A stretch of DNA of 6,535 nt, taken from positions 1 through 6,535 of the forward strand of contig CAJUCG010000197.1 in NCBI GenBank assembly GCA_910585065.1. The letters are read 5' to 3'. The stretch's first letter is position 1, and each line of letters starts with the position of its first letter. Below, piece after piece: positions 1-6,165 of the stretch. Both the position numbers and the translations under genes were made by a program. The DNA comes from an uncultured Lachnospiraceae bacterium (lineage in GTDB: Bacteria > Bacillota > Clostridia > Lachnospirales > Lachnospiraceae). The notes beneath the pieces are model-generated. The model worked only from the letters and a program-made list of their open reading frames with translations. It ran no database searches and was not told the DNA's origin.

Positions 1-836
1 GTACCGTAGAAGTAACAGATCGGCCTGTACAGGATGGGGATACTGTCATCATTGATTATGAAGGCTTTGCAGACGGGCAGGCATTTGAAGGAGGAAAAGG
101 AGAAAACCATGCGCTGGAAATTGGTTCCCATTCCTTTATTGATACATTCGAGGACCAGCTTGTAGGAAAAAATATCGGCGAGGAGTGCGAGATAAATGTT
201 ACCTTCCCGCAGGAGTATCATGCGCCGGAACTTGCAGGCAAACCTGCGGTATTTAAAGTTGTAGTAAAGGGGATCAAGGTGAAAGAACTTCCGGAACTTG
301 ATGATGATTTTGCACAGGATGTTTCGGAGTGCGATACGCTTGATGCCTATAAGGAAAACGTAAAGAAAGAAATTTATGACAAGAAGGCAGCCGCTGCAAA
401 ATCTGCGAAAGAGGATGCCGCGATCGAAAAGATTGTAGAGAACGCGCAGATGGATATTCCGCAGCCGATGGTTGAGACGCAGAAGCGTCAGATGGCAGAT
501 GAGTTTGTCCAGAGATTGCAGATGCAGGGACTTAATATTCAGCAGTATTTACAGTTTACGGGGATGACCCCAGAGAAGTTTTTGGAGACGCTTGAGCCGC
601 AGGCATTAAAGCGAATTCAAAACAGACTTGTACTTGAAGAGATTGTCAAAGCAGAGAATCTCTCTGTTTCGGACGAGGAGATCGAGAATGAGATGAAGCG
701 GATGAGCGAGATTTACAATAGGGATCTGGATCAGATAAAAGAGATGCTTGGCGAAGAGGAGAAGAATCTTTTGGCTATGGATTTAAAGGTGCAGAAAGCG
801 ATTGATTTTGTGACGGAGCAAGCAGTGGAAGTATAG
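1..836 (+). CDS. tig: Trigger factor, ribosome-associated chaperone and peptidyl-prolyl isomerase (5' end missing)
   Basis: Trigger factor binds ribosomes near the exit tunnel and shields and folds nascent chains in the cytoplasm. The reading frame is open from position 3, giving 277 visible residues to the TAG at 834-836. Family proteins are about 425-430 residues, so roughly the first 150 (the N-terminal ribosome-binding domain) lie left of the window. Visible residues 1-92 are most of the FKBP-like isomerase domain, with recognisable stretches DGDTVIIDYEG, FIDTFEDQLVGKNIGE and VTFPQEYHAPELAGKPAVF. The rest is the helical C-terminal chaperone domain, beginning around KVKELPELDDDFAQDV. An internal GTG at 279 could look like a start, but it sits mid-domain and coding similarity continues upstream, so it is not one. 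A strong terminator follows at 855-894, so tig is probably transcribed separately from clpP. Family assignment is secure; the missing start is simply the window edge. Confidence 0.96.
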   Translation, partial: TVEVTDRPVQDGDTVIIDYEGFADGQAFEGGKGENHALEIGSHSFIDTFEDQLVGKNIGEECEINVTFPQEYHAPELAGKPAVFKVVVKGIKVKELPELDDDFAQDVSECDTLDAYKENVKKEIYDKKAAAAKSAKEDAAIEKIVENAQMDIPQPMVETQKRQMADEFVQRLQMQGLNIQQYLQFTGMTPEKFLETLEPQALKRIQNRLVLEEIVKAENLSVSDEEIENEMKRMSEIYNRDLDQIKEMLGEEEKNLLAMDLKVQKAIDFVTEQAVEV

Positions 837-986
837 ATGGCAAAGGCGAAGAAGATGCGGGAGCGATTTTTCCGAAAATCATTCCCGCATTTTTGGCTTG
901 GTATTGAAAAGGCAACTGCGGGACTAAAAAAACAGCAGGAGTCCGAAGCGCGCACGGGAGAATTTTATGAACGCTTGCGGAAATAA
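837..986 (+). CDS. Doubtful 49-residue ORF between tig and clpP
   Basis: An ATG directly abuts the tig TAG stop and opens a 49-codon frame ending at TAA 984-986. The product would be very basic at the N terminus (MAKAKKMRERFFRK), with a middle FPHFWLGIEKATAGLKK and a charged end EFYERLRK. GGAAG at 827-831 could serve as a weak ribosome binding site. I do not recognise a family, signal peptide or membrane segment. The main argument against it is that the frame runs straight through an intrinsic terminator (855-894) and ends within the loop/right arm of a second inverted repeat (949-1009). The sequence therefore looks constrained as RNA structure rather than as protein. It is listed because the exact stop-start abutment could allow translational coupling, but chance is more likely. 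Confidence 0.18.
   Translation: MAKAKKMRERFFRKSFPHFWLGIEKATAGLKKQQESEARTGEFYERLRK
855..894 (+). terminator. Intrinsic terminator after tig
   Basis: ATGCGGGA (855-862) pairs perfectly with TCCCGCAT (883-890). Inside, a two-base internal loop (863-864 opposite 881-882) is followed by GATTTT (865-870) pairing with AAAATC (875-880) around a TCCG loop. A run of five T (890-894) follows. This is a textbook rho-independent terminator 18 bp past the tig stop, and it separates tig transcription from clpP. Confidence 0.85.
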
Positions 987-1009
987 ATTCTCCCTGGGTA
1001 GTGTGCGCG
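949..1009. repeat. Long imperfect inverted repeat upstream of clpP
   Basis: CGCGCAC (949-955) pairs with GTGCGCG (1003-1009), and GGGAGAATTT (956-965) pairs with AAATTCTCCC (985-994). That gives 17 base pairs interrupted by an eight-base bulge on the right side (995-1002), with a 19-base loop. There is no T-tract after it, so it is not a simple terminator. A competing pairing exists: TCCGAAGCG (943-950 region) can pair with CGCTTGCGGA (972-981) with one bulge. It ends 27 bp before the clpP ribosome binding site, so a role in the clpP leader (mRNA stability, attenuation or protein binding) is possible. The pairing is directly visible; the function is inference. Confidence 0.6.
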
Positions 1010-1035
1010 GGAAGGACGAGTGCGGAACTCAAAAT

Positions 1036-1041
1036 AGGAGG
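1036..1041 (+). promoter_or_regulatory. Ribosome binding site that fixes the clpP start
   Basis: AGGAGG matches the anti-Shine-Dalgarno sequence fully and lies 10 bases before ATG 1052. It decides between this ATG and an in-frame GTG at 1001, which has no such site and would add 17 residues not typical of ClpP. Confidence 0.9.
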
Positions 1042-1051
1042 AAAGAGAAGA

Positions 1052-1639
1052 ATGAGTTTAGTACCTTATGTAATTGAACAAACCAGCAGGGGCGAGCGCT
1101 CCTATGATATTTATTCCAGGCTTTTAAAAGACCGCATTATTTTTTTGGGCGAGGAAGTGACGGATACCAGCGCGAGTATTGTGATAGCGCAGCTTCTTTT
1201 TCTTGAGGCGGAGGATCCAGGCAAGGATATCAATCTCTATATTAACAGTCCGGGTGGTTCTGTATCGGCGGGGATGGCGATCTATGATACAATGCAGTTT
1301 ATCAGGAGTGATGTTTCCACAATCTGCATTGGTATGGCAGCCAGTATGGGCGCGTTTTTGCTTGCGGGCGGCACAAAAGGAAAGCGCATGGCACTGCCGA
1401 ATGCCGAGATAATGATTCATCAGCCGTCCGGCGGGGCAAAGGGTCAGGCGACAGAAATTCAGATTGTGGCAGAGAATATTTTAAAGACGAAAAAGAAATT
1501 GAACCAGATGCTTGCCGAAAATACCGGGAAATCCTACGAGACGATCGCGGCGGATACGGAGCGCGATTACTATATGTCTGCACAGGAAGCTCTCGACTAC
1601 GGTATTATTGATACGATTGTGACAAAACGCCAAGGTTAA
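1052..1639 (+). CDS. clpP: ATP-dependent Clp protease proteolytic subunit ClpP
   Basis: ClpP is the serine peptidase subunit that forms a double-heptamer chamber and degrades proteins fed by ClpX or other Clp ATPases in the cytoplasm. The product is 195 residues, the normal length. The Ser-His-Asp triad is visible: S98 in GMAASMGAFLL, H123 in IMIHQPSGG and D172 in ERDYYMS. The family N terminus (SLVPYVIEQT, then ERSYDIYSRLLKDRIIFLG) and the oxyanion segment NSPGGSVSAG (65-74) are intact. The N-terminal loop contributes to the axial gate and hydrophobic docking of the unfoldase. It is followed 51 bp later by clpX, its cognate unfoldase, with no terminator between. No CtsR-type direct heptamer repeat or CIRCE element is visible upstream, so stress control, if present, is not by an obvious copy of those operators. 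ATG 1052 is chosen from its ribosome binding site and family alignment. Confidence 0.98.
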   Translation: MSLVPYVIEQTSRGERSYDIYSRLLKDRIIFLGEEVTDTSASIVIAQLLFLEAEDPGKDINLYINSPGGSVSAGMAIYDTMQFIRSDVSTICIGMAASMGAFLLAGGTKGKRMALPNAEIMIHQPSGGAKGQATEIQIVAENILKTKKKLNQMLAENTGKSYETIAADTERDYYMSAQEALDYGIIDTIVTKRQG

Positions 1640-1690
1640 AAATACAGGCAAGATCTTTGAAATTGTGTTGGGGAAAGATGGAGGCAGAAA

Positions 1691-2995
1691 ATGGCGATAA
1701 AAAATGATGGGAATCAGATGCTGTACTGCTCGTTCTGTGGAAAGAGCCAAGAGCAGGTAAAGCGTTTGATTATAGGCCCAAAAGATATTCATATCTGTGA
1801 CGAGTGTATCGGCGTTTGCTCCGAGATTATCGAGGAGGAAAGCGAAGGGCTTGCGATGGAATACGAGGACGGAATGATCAATCTCTTAAAGCCTAGGGAG
1901 ATCAAAGAATACCTCGATCAGTATGTGATTGGTCAGGATAAAGCAAAGCGCGCACTGGCTGTTTCAGTTTATAATCACTACAAAAGGATCTTGTCAGAGC
2001 GAGACTTGGATGTTGACCTGCAAAAAAGTAATATTCTTTTGATTGGACCGACGGGTTCCGGAAAGACTTATCTGGCGCAGACCCTTGCAAAGATTCTGAA
2101 TGTGCCTTTTGCGATTGCGGATGCAACTGCACTTACGGAAGCGGGATATGTCGGTGAGGATGTGGAAAATATTCTGTTAAAAATTATTCAGGCTGCAGAT
2201 TATGAAATTGATCGCGCACAGTACGGCATTATCTATATTGATGAGATTGACAAGATCACCAGAAAATCGGAGAATACCTCAATTACCCGCGATGTTTCGG
2301 GCGAGGGCGTACAGCAGGCACTTTTAAAAATCTTAGAAGGCACAGTTGCCTCGGTTCCGCCGCAGGGCGGAAGAAAGCATCCGCACCAGGAATTTTTGCA
2401 GATTGATACCACGAATATTCTCTTTATCTGCGGCGGTGCATTTGACGGGCTGGAAAAGATTATTGAGTCGAGAGTGGGACAAAAAACCATCGGTTTTAAC
2501 GGGGATGTCACAGTGGGGCAAAAGAAGGATATCGGAGTATTGCTGCGCCAGGTACTGCCGCAGGATCTGATTAAATTCGGTATGATTCCGGAATTTGTCG
2601 GGCGTGTGCCGGTAGTGACAGCGATGGATTTGCTCGATGAGAAATCTCTTGTGCGCATTCTCTCTGAGCCGAGAAACGCGCTGGCAAGACAATATAAAAA
2701 GCTGTTTGAACTTGACGGCGTGGAACTCGAATTTACACCGGAGGCATTGGAGGCAATCGCGAAGCGTTCGTTTGAGCGAAAGACTGGGGCAAGAGGGCTG
2801 CGCGCCATTGTGGAGTCCGTGATGATGGATTCAATGTTCACTATTCCGACAGATCCGGACGTAGTTAAATGTATTGTCACAAAGGAGGCAGCGGAAGGAA
2901 AGGAGCAGCCAAGGCTTATCCGCGTGGAGGGTGGTCAGACGAAAAAGCAGGTGCGCAAGCGTTCCGCAAAGCATAGTACGGGGGAGATTGCGTAG
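1691..2995 (+). CDS. clpX: ATP-dependent Clp protease ATP-binding subunit ClpX
   Basis: ClpX is a hexameric AAA+ unfoldase that recognises tagged substrates, unfolds them and threads them into ClpP. The product is 434 residues. The N-terminal zinc-binding domain shows C13, C16, C36 and C39. The AAA+ core has Walker A GPTGSGKT (119-126), pore-1 loop GYVG (152-155), Walker B IIYIDEID (180-187) and the RKH pore motif (228-230). It also has the ClpP-docking IGF loop (267-269), arginine finger R305 and sensor-2 R368 in TGARGLRAI. The IGF loop confirms that it partners ClpP rather than acting alone like HslU. GGAGG at 1680-1684, six bases before ATG 1691, supports the start. The last ~20 residues form a lysine/arginine-rich tail (TKKQVRKRSAKHS), a region that varies among ClpX proteins. 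Tandem stops TAG TAA end the gene, and lon begins 18 bp later, indicating cotranscription. Confidence 0.98.
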   Translation: MAIKNDGNQMLYCSFCGKSQEQVKRLIIGPKDIHICDECIGVCSEIIEEESEGLAMEYEDGMINLLKPREIKEYLDQYVIGQDKAKRALAVSVYNHYKRILSERDLDVDLQKSNILLIGPTGSGKTYLAQTLAKILNVPFAIADATALTEAGYVGEDVENILLKIIQAADYEIDRAQYGIIYIDEIDKITRKSENTSITRDVSGEGVQQALLKILEGTVASVPPQGGRKHPHQEFLQIDTTNILFICGGAFDGLEKIIESRVGQKTIGFNGDVTVGQKKDIGVLLRQVLPQDLIKFGMIPEFVGRVPVVTAMDLLDEKSLVRILSEPRNALARQYKKLFELDGVELEFTPEALEAIAKRSFERKTGARGLRAIVESVMMDSMFTIPTDPDVVKCIVTKEAAEGKEQPRLIRVEGGQTKKQVRKRSAKHSTGEIA

Positions 2996-3013
2996 TAAGA
3001 AAGGTATGCGGTT

Positions 3014-5353
3014 ATGGAGGAAACGGGAAAGAATGAAATTGTGGCGATGCCGCTTGTAACGCTGCGCAACATTGTCGTGATGCCCGGGATGATGATTCAT
3101 TTTGATATCCGAAAAAAGAAGAGCATTGCTGCGGTGGAGACGGCGATGCGGCAGGAGCAGCGCGTTTTTGTAGTGACGCAGCAGGATGTGCGGGGGGAGG
3201 ATCAGGAGTCAGAATCCATGTTACCGACCCTGTACTCCTATGGCACGGTGACGGTGATCCGGCAACTAATCAAGCTGCCGGAAAATGTGATTCGTGTGCT
3301 GGCTGTCGGCGAGTACCGAGCGCAGTTTTTGTCCATGACGGACGGCGGTGAATATTTTATCGCAGAAGCGATGCGTATGCCGGAGGGCGAGGAGCCGACA
3401 AAAACCGAGAAGGAAGCGATGCTGCGCAGCTTAAAGGAATTGCTGCAAAATTATGGAAATGAAAATGTAAGGCTTAGCCGTGAGGTGTTAAAAAACCTAA
3501 TGGAAACCACAAGCCTGGAAAAATTAGTTGAGCAGCTTCCGGTGCAGCTGCCGCTTTCCGTGCCGGAAAAAGAAATGATTTTGGCAGGCTTTGGGCTGAT
3601 TGGGCAGTTTAAGGCGGAAGCGGTGGTATTAGCAAATGAGGTCAATGTGATCCGTATCCAAAAGGGGATACAGGAGATGGTAAAGGCACATATTGACAAA
3701 AACCAGCGCGAATATATGCTGCGTGAGCAGCTCAAGGTGATCCAGGAGGAGTTAGGGGACACAAACCAGCTTGCCGATGCGGATAAATTTGCGGCACAGT
3801 GCGAGGAACTTGAGGCAAGTGACGAGATCAAAGAGGGTATACGCCAAGAGATCAGACGTTTTCGTGCGGTGAATGGCTCTGTCTCGGAAAGTGCGGTATC
3901 ACGCGGATATTTGGAAACCCTCTTGGCATTGCCATGGGATAAAATAAGTGAGGACAATGAAGATATTCGCAATGCAAGGCGTGTGTTGGAGGAAGATCAC
4001 TACGGACTAAAAAAGGTCAAGGAACGGGTATTAGAGTTTTTGGCCGTCCGCGCAGCAACACATCAGGCGGACGCGCCGATCATCTGTCTGGTGGGACCTC
4101 CTGGCACAGGCAAAACTTCCGTGGCGCGCTCTGTGGCAAAGGCACTAAACAAAAAATATGTCCGGATCTGTCTGGGCGGTGTGCGGGATGAAGCGGAGAT
4201 TCGCGGACATCGCAGAACCTATGTCGGGGCACTGCCAGGGCGTATTATTGCTGGATTAAAAACGGCGGGGGTAAAAAATCCACTGATGCTTTTGGACGAG
4301 ATTGACAAGATGGCAAGTGATTACAAGGGCGATCCCGCATCGGCAATGTTGGAAGTGCTTGACGGGGAGCAGAATTCAAAATTTGTCGATCACTATGTAG
4401 AACTTCCGGTTGATCTCTCAAAGGTACTTTTTATTGCAACGGCAAATACAACGCAGACCATCCCGGCTCCTCTGCTTGACCGCATGGAGATCATCGAGGT
4501 AAATTCCTATACGGCAACGGAGAAACGTCATATCGCCAAAGAACATTTGATCCGAAAGCAGTTGGTGAAAAATGGTCTGGATAAAAAAAGATTTGCCATT
4601 ACGGACAAAGCGATCGATAAGATTATTTCCGGCTATACTGCGGAGGCGGGAGTGCGTTCCCTAGAGCGGCGCATTGGTGAGTGTATGCGAAAGACCGTGC
4701 TTTTGATGGCACAGGATGATTCTGTAGAAAAGGTGCGCATTACAGAAAAGAATCTGACCAAATTTTTGGGCGCAGTAAAGCGTGAAAAAGAAAAGAAAAA
4801 CCGGAAAGATGCGGTTGGTATTGTTCGCGGGCTTGCTGTGACTTCTGCGGGTGGCGATACGCTCTCCATTGAGATTAATACCATGCCGGGCAAGGGCAAG
4901 ATTGAATTGACCGGACAGCTTGGCGATGTGATGAAGGAGTCAGCGCAAACCGCAATCAGTTATGTGCGCTCGGTGGCACAGGGTTACAAAGTGCCGGACG
5001 ATTATTTTGAAAAACATGATATGCATTTGCATATTCCAGAGGGTGCGGTGCCAAAGGATGGTCCTTCTGCGGGGATCGCGCTTGGCACTGCGGTACTCTC
5101 CGCTGTGACAGGAAGGAAAATTCGGGCGGATTTGGCGATGACGGGTGAAGTGACCCTGCGGGGGCGGGTACTGCCGATCGGCGGCGTAAAGGAAAAACTT
5201 TTGGCGGCGAAGATGGCAGAGATCTCTCTGGTACTTGTGCCAAAAAAGAATGAGGGCGATGTAAAGGAGCTTGAGGCGGAGATTACGGATGGATTGCGCG
5301 TGGTCTTTGTGGAGACAATGGAAGAGGTAATCAGGGAAGCCTTTATCGCATAA
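3014..5353 (+). CDS. lon: ATP-dependent serine protease Lon (LonA type)
   Basis: Lon is a homohexameric cytoplasmic protease that unfolds and degrades misfolded and short-lived regulatory proteins. The product is 779 residues, a normal LonA length. Residues ~10-195 form the LON substrate-binding domain (MPLVTLRNIVVMPGM near the start). A helical linker follows, with the family signature KNQREYMLREQ from residue 229. The AAA+ module has Walker A GPPGTGKT (361-368), Walker B LMLLDEID with D428/E429, sensor-1 N478, arginine finger R490 and sensor-2 R548. The protease domain carries the Ser-Lys dyad: S685 in PKDGPSAGIAL and K728 in GGVKEKLLAA. The N-terminal domain marks it as LonA, not the membrane-associated LonB. 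B. subtilis has lonB between clpX and lonA; here lon follows clpX directly. The ribosome binding site is modest (GAAAGG, 2999-3004, nine bases from ATG 3014), and translation may be helped by coupling to clpX. Confidence 0.98.
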   Translation: MEETGKNEIVAMPLVTLRNIVVMPGMMIHFDIRKKKSIAAVETAMRQEQRVFVVTQQDVRGEDQESESMLPTLYSYGTVTVIRQLIKLPENVIRVLAVGEYRAQFLSMTDGGEYFIAEAMRMPEGEEPTKTEKEAMLRSLKELLQNYGNENVRLSREVLKNLMETTSLEKLVEQLPVQLPLSVPEKEMILAGFGLIGQFKAEAVVLANEVNVIRIQKGIQEMVKAHIDKNQREYMLREQLKVIQEELGDTNQLADADKFAAQCEELEASDEIKEGIRQEIRRFRAVNGSVSESAVSRGYLETLLALPWDKISEDNEDIRNARRVLEEDHYGLKKVKERVLEFLAVRAATHQADAPIICLVGPPGTGKTSVARSVAKALNKKYVRICLGGVRDEAEIRGHRRTYVGALPGRIIAGLKTAGVKNPLMLLDEIDKMASDYKGDPASAMLEVLDGEQNSKFVDHYVELPVDLSKVLFIATANTTQTIPAPLLDRMEIIEVNSYTATEKRHIAKEHLIRKQLVKNGLDKKRFAITDKAIDKIISGYTAEAGVRSLERRIGECMRKTVLLMAQDDSVEKVRITEKNLTKFLGAVKREKEKKNRKDAVGIVRGLAVTSAGGDTLSIEINTMPGKGKIELTGQLGDVMKESAQTAISYVRSVAQGYKVPDDYFEKHDMHLHIPEGAVPKDGPSAGIALGTAVLSAVTGRKIRADLAMTGEVTLRGRVLPIGGVKEKLLAAKMAEISLVLVPKKNEGDVKELEAEITDGLRVVFVETMEEVIREAFIA

Positions 5354-5367
5354 GGGGCATAGGGCAG

Positions 5368-5413
5368 AAAAAAGCTGGAGCAAATAGCGATGGTATTTTG
5401 CTCCAGCTTTTTT
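5368..5413 (+). terminator. Strong intrinsic terminator after lon
   Basis: GCTGGAGCAAA (5374-5384) pairs perfectly with TTTGCTCCAGC (5397-5407), and six A (5368-5373) face six T (5408-5413). The whole arm is therefore about 17 bp around a short loop. The A-tract and T-tract arrangement would work on either strand. It ends the clpP-clpX-lon unit 15 bp past the lon stop and means engB probably needs its own promoter. Confidence 0.93.
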
Positions 5414-5454
5414 CCATCTCATATTGAAAAAACAGATAATTGTTGAAACAGGAA

Positions 5455-5484
5455 TTGCCCTGATAAAAATGTTAAAAATAATTA
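5455..5484 (+). promoter_or_regulatory. Candidate promoter for engB
   Basis: TTGCCC (5455-5460) and TAATTA (5479-5484) are separated by 18 bp and fit a weak vegetative (sigma-A) promoter. A better -10 hexamer, TATCAT (5483-5488), overlaps it but has poor spacing. A promoter is expected here because a strong terminator lies just upstream and engB is usually essential. The region is AT-rich, so the exact hexamers are uncertain. Confidence 0.28.
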
Positions 5485-5524
5485 TCATGGTGGAAAAGTT
5501 AAAAGAATATAGGGAGAAATTTAT

Positions 5525-6130
5525 ATGGAAGAGGAAAAGAAAATAAGGCAGAATATAAATTATGTAGAATTGGAAACAATCTGCGGCATTACAAGCAGTC
5601 TGCCGGAGAATGAACTGCCGGAATTCGCATTTGCTGGAAAATCCAATGTGGGAAAATCTTCCCTGATCAATGCACTGATGTTTCGCAAGTCCTATGCAAG
5701 GACTTCCTCGCAGCCGGGCAAGACGCAGACCATCAATTTTTATAATATTGAGCGCGAATTATATTTTGTGGATCTGCCCGGTTACGGCTATGCGAAAGTC
5801 TCACAGGAAATCAAGGCAAAATGGGGAGCAATGATTGAGCGGTATCTGAAGGGATCGAGGCAGTTGAAAAAGATCTTTCTTCTGGTGGATATCCGCCACG
5901 AGCCAACGGTAAACGATAAGGAAATGTATCAATGGATTGTATATCAGGGTTATGAGCCAGTGATTATCGCGACAAAGCTTGACAAGATTAATCGCAGCCA
6001 GAAAGACCGGCAGTTGAAACTTATTCGAACAGCACTTGATGCAGGAGAAAAAATTAAGATTATTCCGTTTTCAGCTCTGACAAAGCAGGGGCGGGAGGAA
6101 ATCTGGGCGTATATCGATGCACAGATTTGA
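5525..6130 (+). CDS. engB: Ribosome biogenesis GTP-binding protein EngB (YsxC/YihA)
   Basis: EngB is a small Era/Obg-related GTPase needed for late assembly of the 50S ribosomal subunit and is essential in many bacteria. The product is 201 residues, the normal length. All G motifs are present: G1 GKSNVGKS (38-45), the G2 region PGKTQTINF (64-72), G3 DLPGYG (83-88), G4 TKLD (150-153) and G5 SAL (183-185). The family hallmarks FAFAGKSNVGKSSLINAL and YGYAKV are clear. AGGGAG (5511-5516) lies eight bases before ATG 5525. Its position after lon is the conserved Firmicutes order, although a terminator separates the two, so it is probably at least partly transcribed on its own. It converges with the minus-strand gene on the right, 23 bp away. 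Confidence 0.97.
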   Translation: MEEEKKIRQNINYVELETICGITSSLPENELPEFAFAGKSNVGKSSLINALMFRKSYARTSSQPGKTQTINFYNIERELYFVDLPGYGYAKVSQEIKAKWGAMIERYLKGSRQLKKIFLLVDIRHEPTVNDKEMYQWIVYQGYEPVIIATKLDKINRSQKDRQLKLIRTALDAGEKIKIIPFSALTKQGREEIWAYIDAQI

Positions 6131-6143
6131 GCAGGGCGAAAAA

Positions 6144-6165
6144 GATGCCGACATTAGTCGGCATC
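6144..6165 (-). terminator. Terminator of the minus-strand DUF4364 gene, between convergent genes
   Basis: GATGCCGAC (6144-6152) pairs perfectly with GTCGGCATC (6157-6165) around a four-base loop. Read on the minus strand, the hairpin is followed by five T (6139-6143 on the plus strand are A), so it is a good intrinsic terminator for the minus-strand gene. On the plus strand it is followed by CCCCTA with no T-tract, so it would terminate engB only weakly. The minus-strand stop codon TAA (6156-6154) forms most of the loop. Confidence 0.8.

Noticed and set aside
279..281. GTG at 279 as the start of a 185-residue gene
   Set aside because: The same frame is open to the left window edge and encodes the isomerase domain of trigger factor, so this is an internal valine.
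891..935. Possible clpP promoter TTGAAA (904-909) with TAAAAA (925-930)
   Set aside because: The spacer is only 15 bp and the -10 match is weak. A clpP promoter is expected in this gap, but this one cannot be supported from sequence alone.
1015..1030. Possible CIRCE (HrcA) half-site near GAGTGCGGA upstream of clpP
   Set aside because: Only one loose half matches. The partner TTAGCACTC at the required nine-base spacing is absent.
1001..1051. In-frame GTG at 1001 as an upstream clpP start adding 17 residues
   Set aside because: There is no ribosome binding site before it, and it lies in the arm region of the inverted repeat. AGGAGG at 1036-1041 and the usual ClpP N terminus both point to ATG 1052.
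2233..2880. 215-codon minus-strand ORF opposite clpX
   Set aside because: It lies entirely antisense to a gene with intact ClpX motifs and is rich in serine, proline and threonine with no recognisable domain. It is a mirror of the clpX codon pattern.
3451..3972. 173-codon minus-strand ORF opposite lon
   Set aside because: It is antisense to conserved Lon coding sequence, its composition is serine-rich as expected for a shadow frame, and it has no plausible ribosome binding or family signature.
4940..5488. 182-codon minus-strand ORF spanning the end of lon and the lon-engB gap
   Set aside because: It is mostly antisense to the Lon protease domain and crosses the strong terminator hairpin. 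Its composition (many Arg, His, Cys) is that of a shadow frame.
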